Below are positions 5,877 through 7,142 of a stretch of 7,142 bases of DNA, one piece after another. How positions within the stretch are numbered: the stretch's first letter is position 1; each line of letters opens with the position of its first letter. The stretch lies in contig JAEZJA010000229.1 of the NCBI GenBank assembly GCA_023415895.1, forward strand, positions 1 through 7,142, given 5' to 3'. The DNA is from Bacillota bacterium. Lineage in GTDB: Bacteria; Bacillota; Clostridia; Oscillospirales; Acutalibacteraceae. The translations under genes and the position numbers were made by a program. The notes below the pieces were generated by a model. The model was given only the letters and a program-made list of their open reading frames with translations, ran no database searches and was not told the origin of the DNA.

Positions 5877-6782
5877 ATGCTGAATACCGCACTGAGACTG
5901 GATTTTTATGAGCCGACTGTGGAGGATGCCGCGTGGGCGGCTCCCCTTCTTTCACAAAGCGGCAGTATGGCGTGTGAGTATTCCTTTACCACGATTTACA
6001 TTTGGCGGCGGTACTATAACAACCAGATTGCCCGGCTGGGGGATTCATTCTTTATCCGGTCGGGGACGGTCGATCCGCTCTATTTGCTGCCCGTCGGCGG
6101 CGACCTGCGGGAGAATATCGAGTTGCTGCGCGCACAGGCTCGTGATAAGGGTGAGCAGCTGCAGCTATTCGGAGCGGATGAGGCAATGCGAGCACAAATT
6201 GAGGGATGGTATCCCGGCGTGTTTGACTGGCAGGCATCTCCCCAAGATTTTGATTATCTTTACAATACCGAGGATTTGGCGCAGCTCAGCGGCCGCAAAT
6301 ACCACTCCAAACGCAATCATATTGCGTCTTTCAACGCAAAGTATGCATGGAGCTACGAAAAAATCACCGAGGACAACCGCGACGAGGTCATGCAGATGGT
6401 TTCGGAGTGGTGTCGGGAAAAGGGCAACTGCTCTGATCCCAGCCTGCAAAGCGAGCGATGCGGTGTATGGGAAGCCATGCAGCATATGAAAGAACTGTCA
6501 CTGATGGGGGGATTGCTGCGCGTTGAGGGCAAGGTGGTGGCCATGACGATCGCTTCGCCTATCAGCAGCGAGGTCGTGGATATCCACGTGGAAAAGGCCC
6601 TGCAGGATTACAGCGGCGCCTATGCCATGATCAATCGGGAGTTTGCCGCGCGTGAGCTGGAGGGGCGCTTCCGGTATATCAACCGGGAAAACGATTTGGG
6701 GATTGAGGGATTGCGCCGGGCTAAAAAATCGTATAACCCCGTGCGCATTCTGGAGAAATATCTCGCGACCGAAATGCCTTAG
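5877..6782 (+). CDS. DUF2156 protein (phosphatidylglycerol lysyltransferase C-terminal-like domain)
   Basis: A 301-aa soluble protein of the DUF2156 family, whose fold is related to GNAT acyltransferases and to the C-terminal domain of MprF-type aminoacyl-phosphatidylglycerol synthases. It has no membrane segments and no MprF flippase region. Recognisable blocks are YSFTTIYIWRRYY (35-47), YLYNTEDLAQLSGRKYHSKR (127-146), which joins the two halves, and the C-terminal YINRENDLGIEGLRRAKKSY (267-286), the strongest family hallmark. The natural substrate of such stand-alone proteins is not established; transfer of an aminoacyl or acetyl group is inference. It begins 16 bases after tmk, with AAGGGA 10 bases before the ATG. 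No terminator intervenes, so it probably belongs to the thyX transcript, although its role seems unrelated to dTTP synthesis. Confidence 0.87.
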   Translation: MLNTALRLDFYEPTVEDAAWAAPLLSQSGSMACEYSFTTIYIWRRYYNNQIARLGDSFFIRSGTVDPLYLLPVGGDLRENIELLRAQARDKGEQLQLFGADEAMRAQIEGWYPGVFDWQASPQDFDYLYNTEDLAQLSGRKYHSKRNHIASFNAKYAWSYEKITEDNRDEVMQMVSEWCREKGNCSDPSLQSERCGVWEAMQHMKELSLMGGLLRVEGKVVAMTIASPISSEVVDIHVEKALQDYSGAYAMINREFAARELEGRFRYINRENDLGIEGLRRAKKSYNPVRILEKYLATEMP

Positions 6783-6785
6783 AAT

Positions 6786-6792
6786 GGAGGAG
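6786..6792 (+). promoter_or_regulatory. Ribosome binding site for the GNAT gene
   Basis: GGAGGAG lies 7 bases before the ATG at 6800 and decides that start. Another ATG at 6784 is out of frame with the GNAT coding sequence. Confidence 0.75.
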
Positions 6793-6799
6793 CGCAGGG

Positions 6800-7142
6800 A
6801 TGTCTGTGACGCTGGCAACCCCCGAGATGCGTCCGGCGCTGATAGAGCTTTGGCGTGCCGGGTTTCCGGAGGATGCTCTCTCGGATATCGAGCTGTCGTT
6901 TTCCTTTTTGTTTCAACCAGGTATGTGCCTTGTATGGCTGGAGAAGGGCGCACCCGTTTCCATGCTGTTTATGCCCGAGACACTTTTGGAGCTGCCGGGG
7001 GCCGCGCTGCAAGCGAAGCGTCCGGGTATGAGGGCGCAGTATATTTATGCGGCAACGACTCTGCCGGAATACCGTGGGCAGGGACTGTTCGGCAAGCTGC
7101 TTGAAGCGTCGCATGCGTTGGCGCGCCGCCGGGGTGTGGAGG
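6800..7142 (+). CDS. GNAT-family N-acetyltransferase (3' partial)
   Basis: The frame opens with ATG at 6800, 17 bases after the DUF2156 stop, and stays open to the window end (114 codons plus one base), so the C-terminus is missing. It starts MSVTLATPEMRPALIELWRA, the usual GNAT N-terminal helix region. It reaches motif A at about residues 81-101: YIYAATTLPEYRGQGLFGKLL, where strand beta4 is followed by the acetyl-CoA pyrophosphate-binding R92-G-Q-G95 loop and helix. Phe97 replaces the second Gly/Ala of the Q/RxxGxG/A pattern, which also occurs in other GNATs. The substrate cannot be told from this part. Pairing with a DUF2156 gene (also GNAT-fold) and the short spacing suggest co-expression, probably from the thyX promoter. 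Confidence 0.87.
   Translation, partial: MSVTLATPEMRPALIELWRAGFPEDALSDIELSFSFLFQPGMCLVWLEKGAPVSMLFMPETLLELPGAALQAKRPGMRAQYIYAATTLPEYRGQGLFGKLLEASHALARRRGVE

Overview
The window looks like ordinary chromosome of a Gram-positive Firmicute of the class Clostridia, probably near Oscillospiraceae/Ruminococcaceae. This is inferred from protein style, from the ftsEX-M23-S41 gene order, from a flavin-dependent thymidylate synthase paired with a thymidylate kinase, and from a GC content that by eye is around or slightly above one half. All genes are on the + strand and tightly packed. I see no mobile element, CRISPR array, tRNA or rRNA.

Region 1 (1-4317) is a cell-wall remodelling cluster. It holds ftsE (5' end cut by the window), ftsX (4-base overlap with ftsE), a secreted coiled-coil M23 peptidase (11-base overlap with ftsX), and a membrane-anchored PDZ/S41 C-terminal-processing-protease homologue. 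FtsE and FtsX form an ABC-type complex that, in other bacteria, uses ATP hydrolysis to activate a coiled-coil murein hydrolase or hydrolase activator outside the membrane. Here the coiled-coil protein has an intact LytM zinc site, so it is probably the hydrolase itself. A 168-base gap before the S41 gene contains a good extended -10 promoter candidate followed at once by a terminator-like hairpin. A clear Rho-independent terminator closes the cluster at 4283-4317.

Region 2 (4363-7142) is a second transcription unit with a well-formed extended -10 promoter at 4363-4391. It holds thyX (dUMP to dTMP), a thymidylate kinase (dTMP to dTDP) that starts on the base after the thyX stop, a DUF2156 (GNAT-fold) protein, and the beginning of a GNAT acetyltransferase that runs off the window. 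The first two genes give consecutive steps to dTTP. The last two are acyltransferase-type proteins of unknown substrate.

The most notable observation is that the S41 protein appears to be a pseudoprotease. In ungapped register with the canonical catalytic blocks, the serine nucleophile is Gly296 and the catalytic lysine is Arg321, while the fold-defining motifs and the third active-site residue (Gln325) remain. A non-proteolytic CTP-like protein encoded beside FtsEX and an active murein hydrolase suggests a binding or regulatory role. I found no other candidate for a novel system; the rest is recognisable housekeeping.
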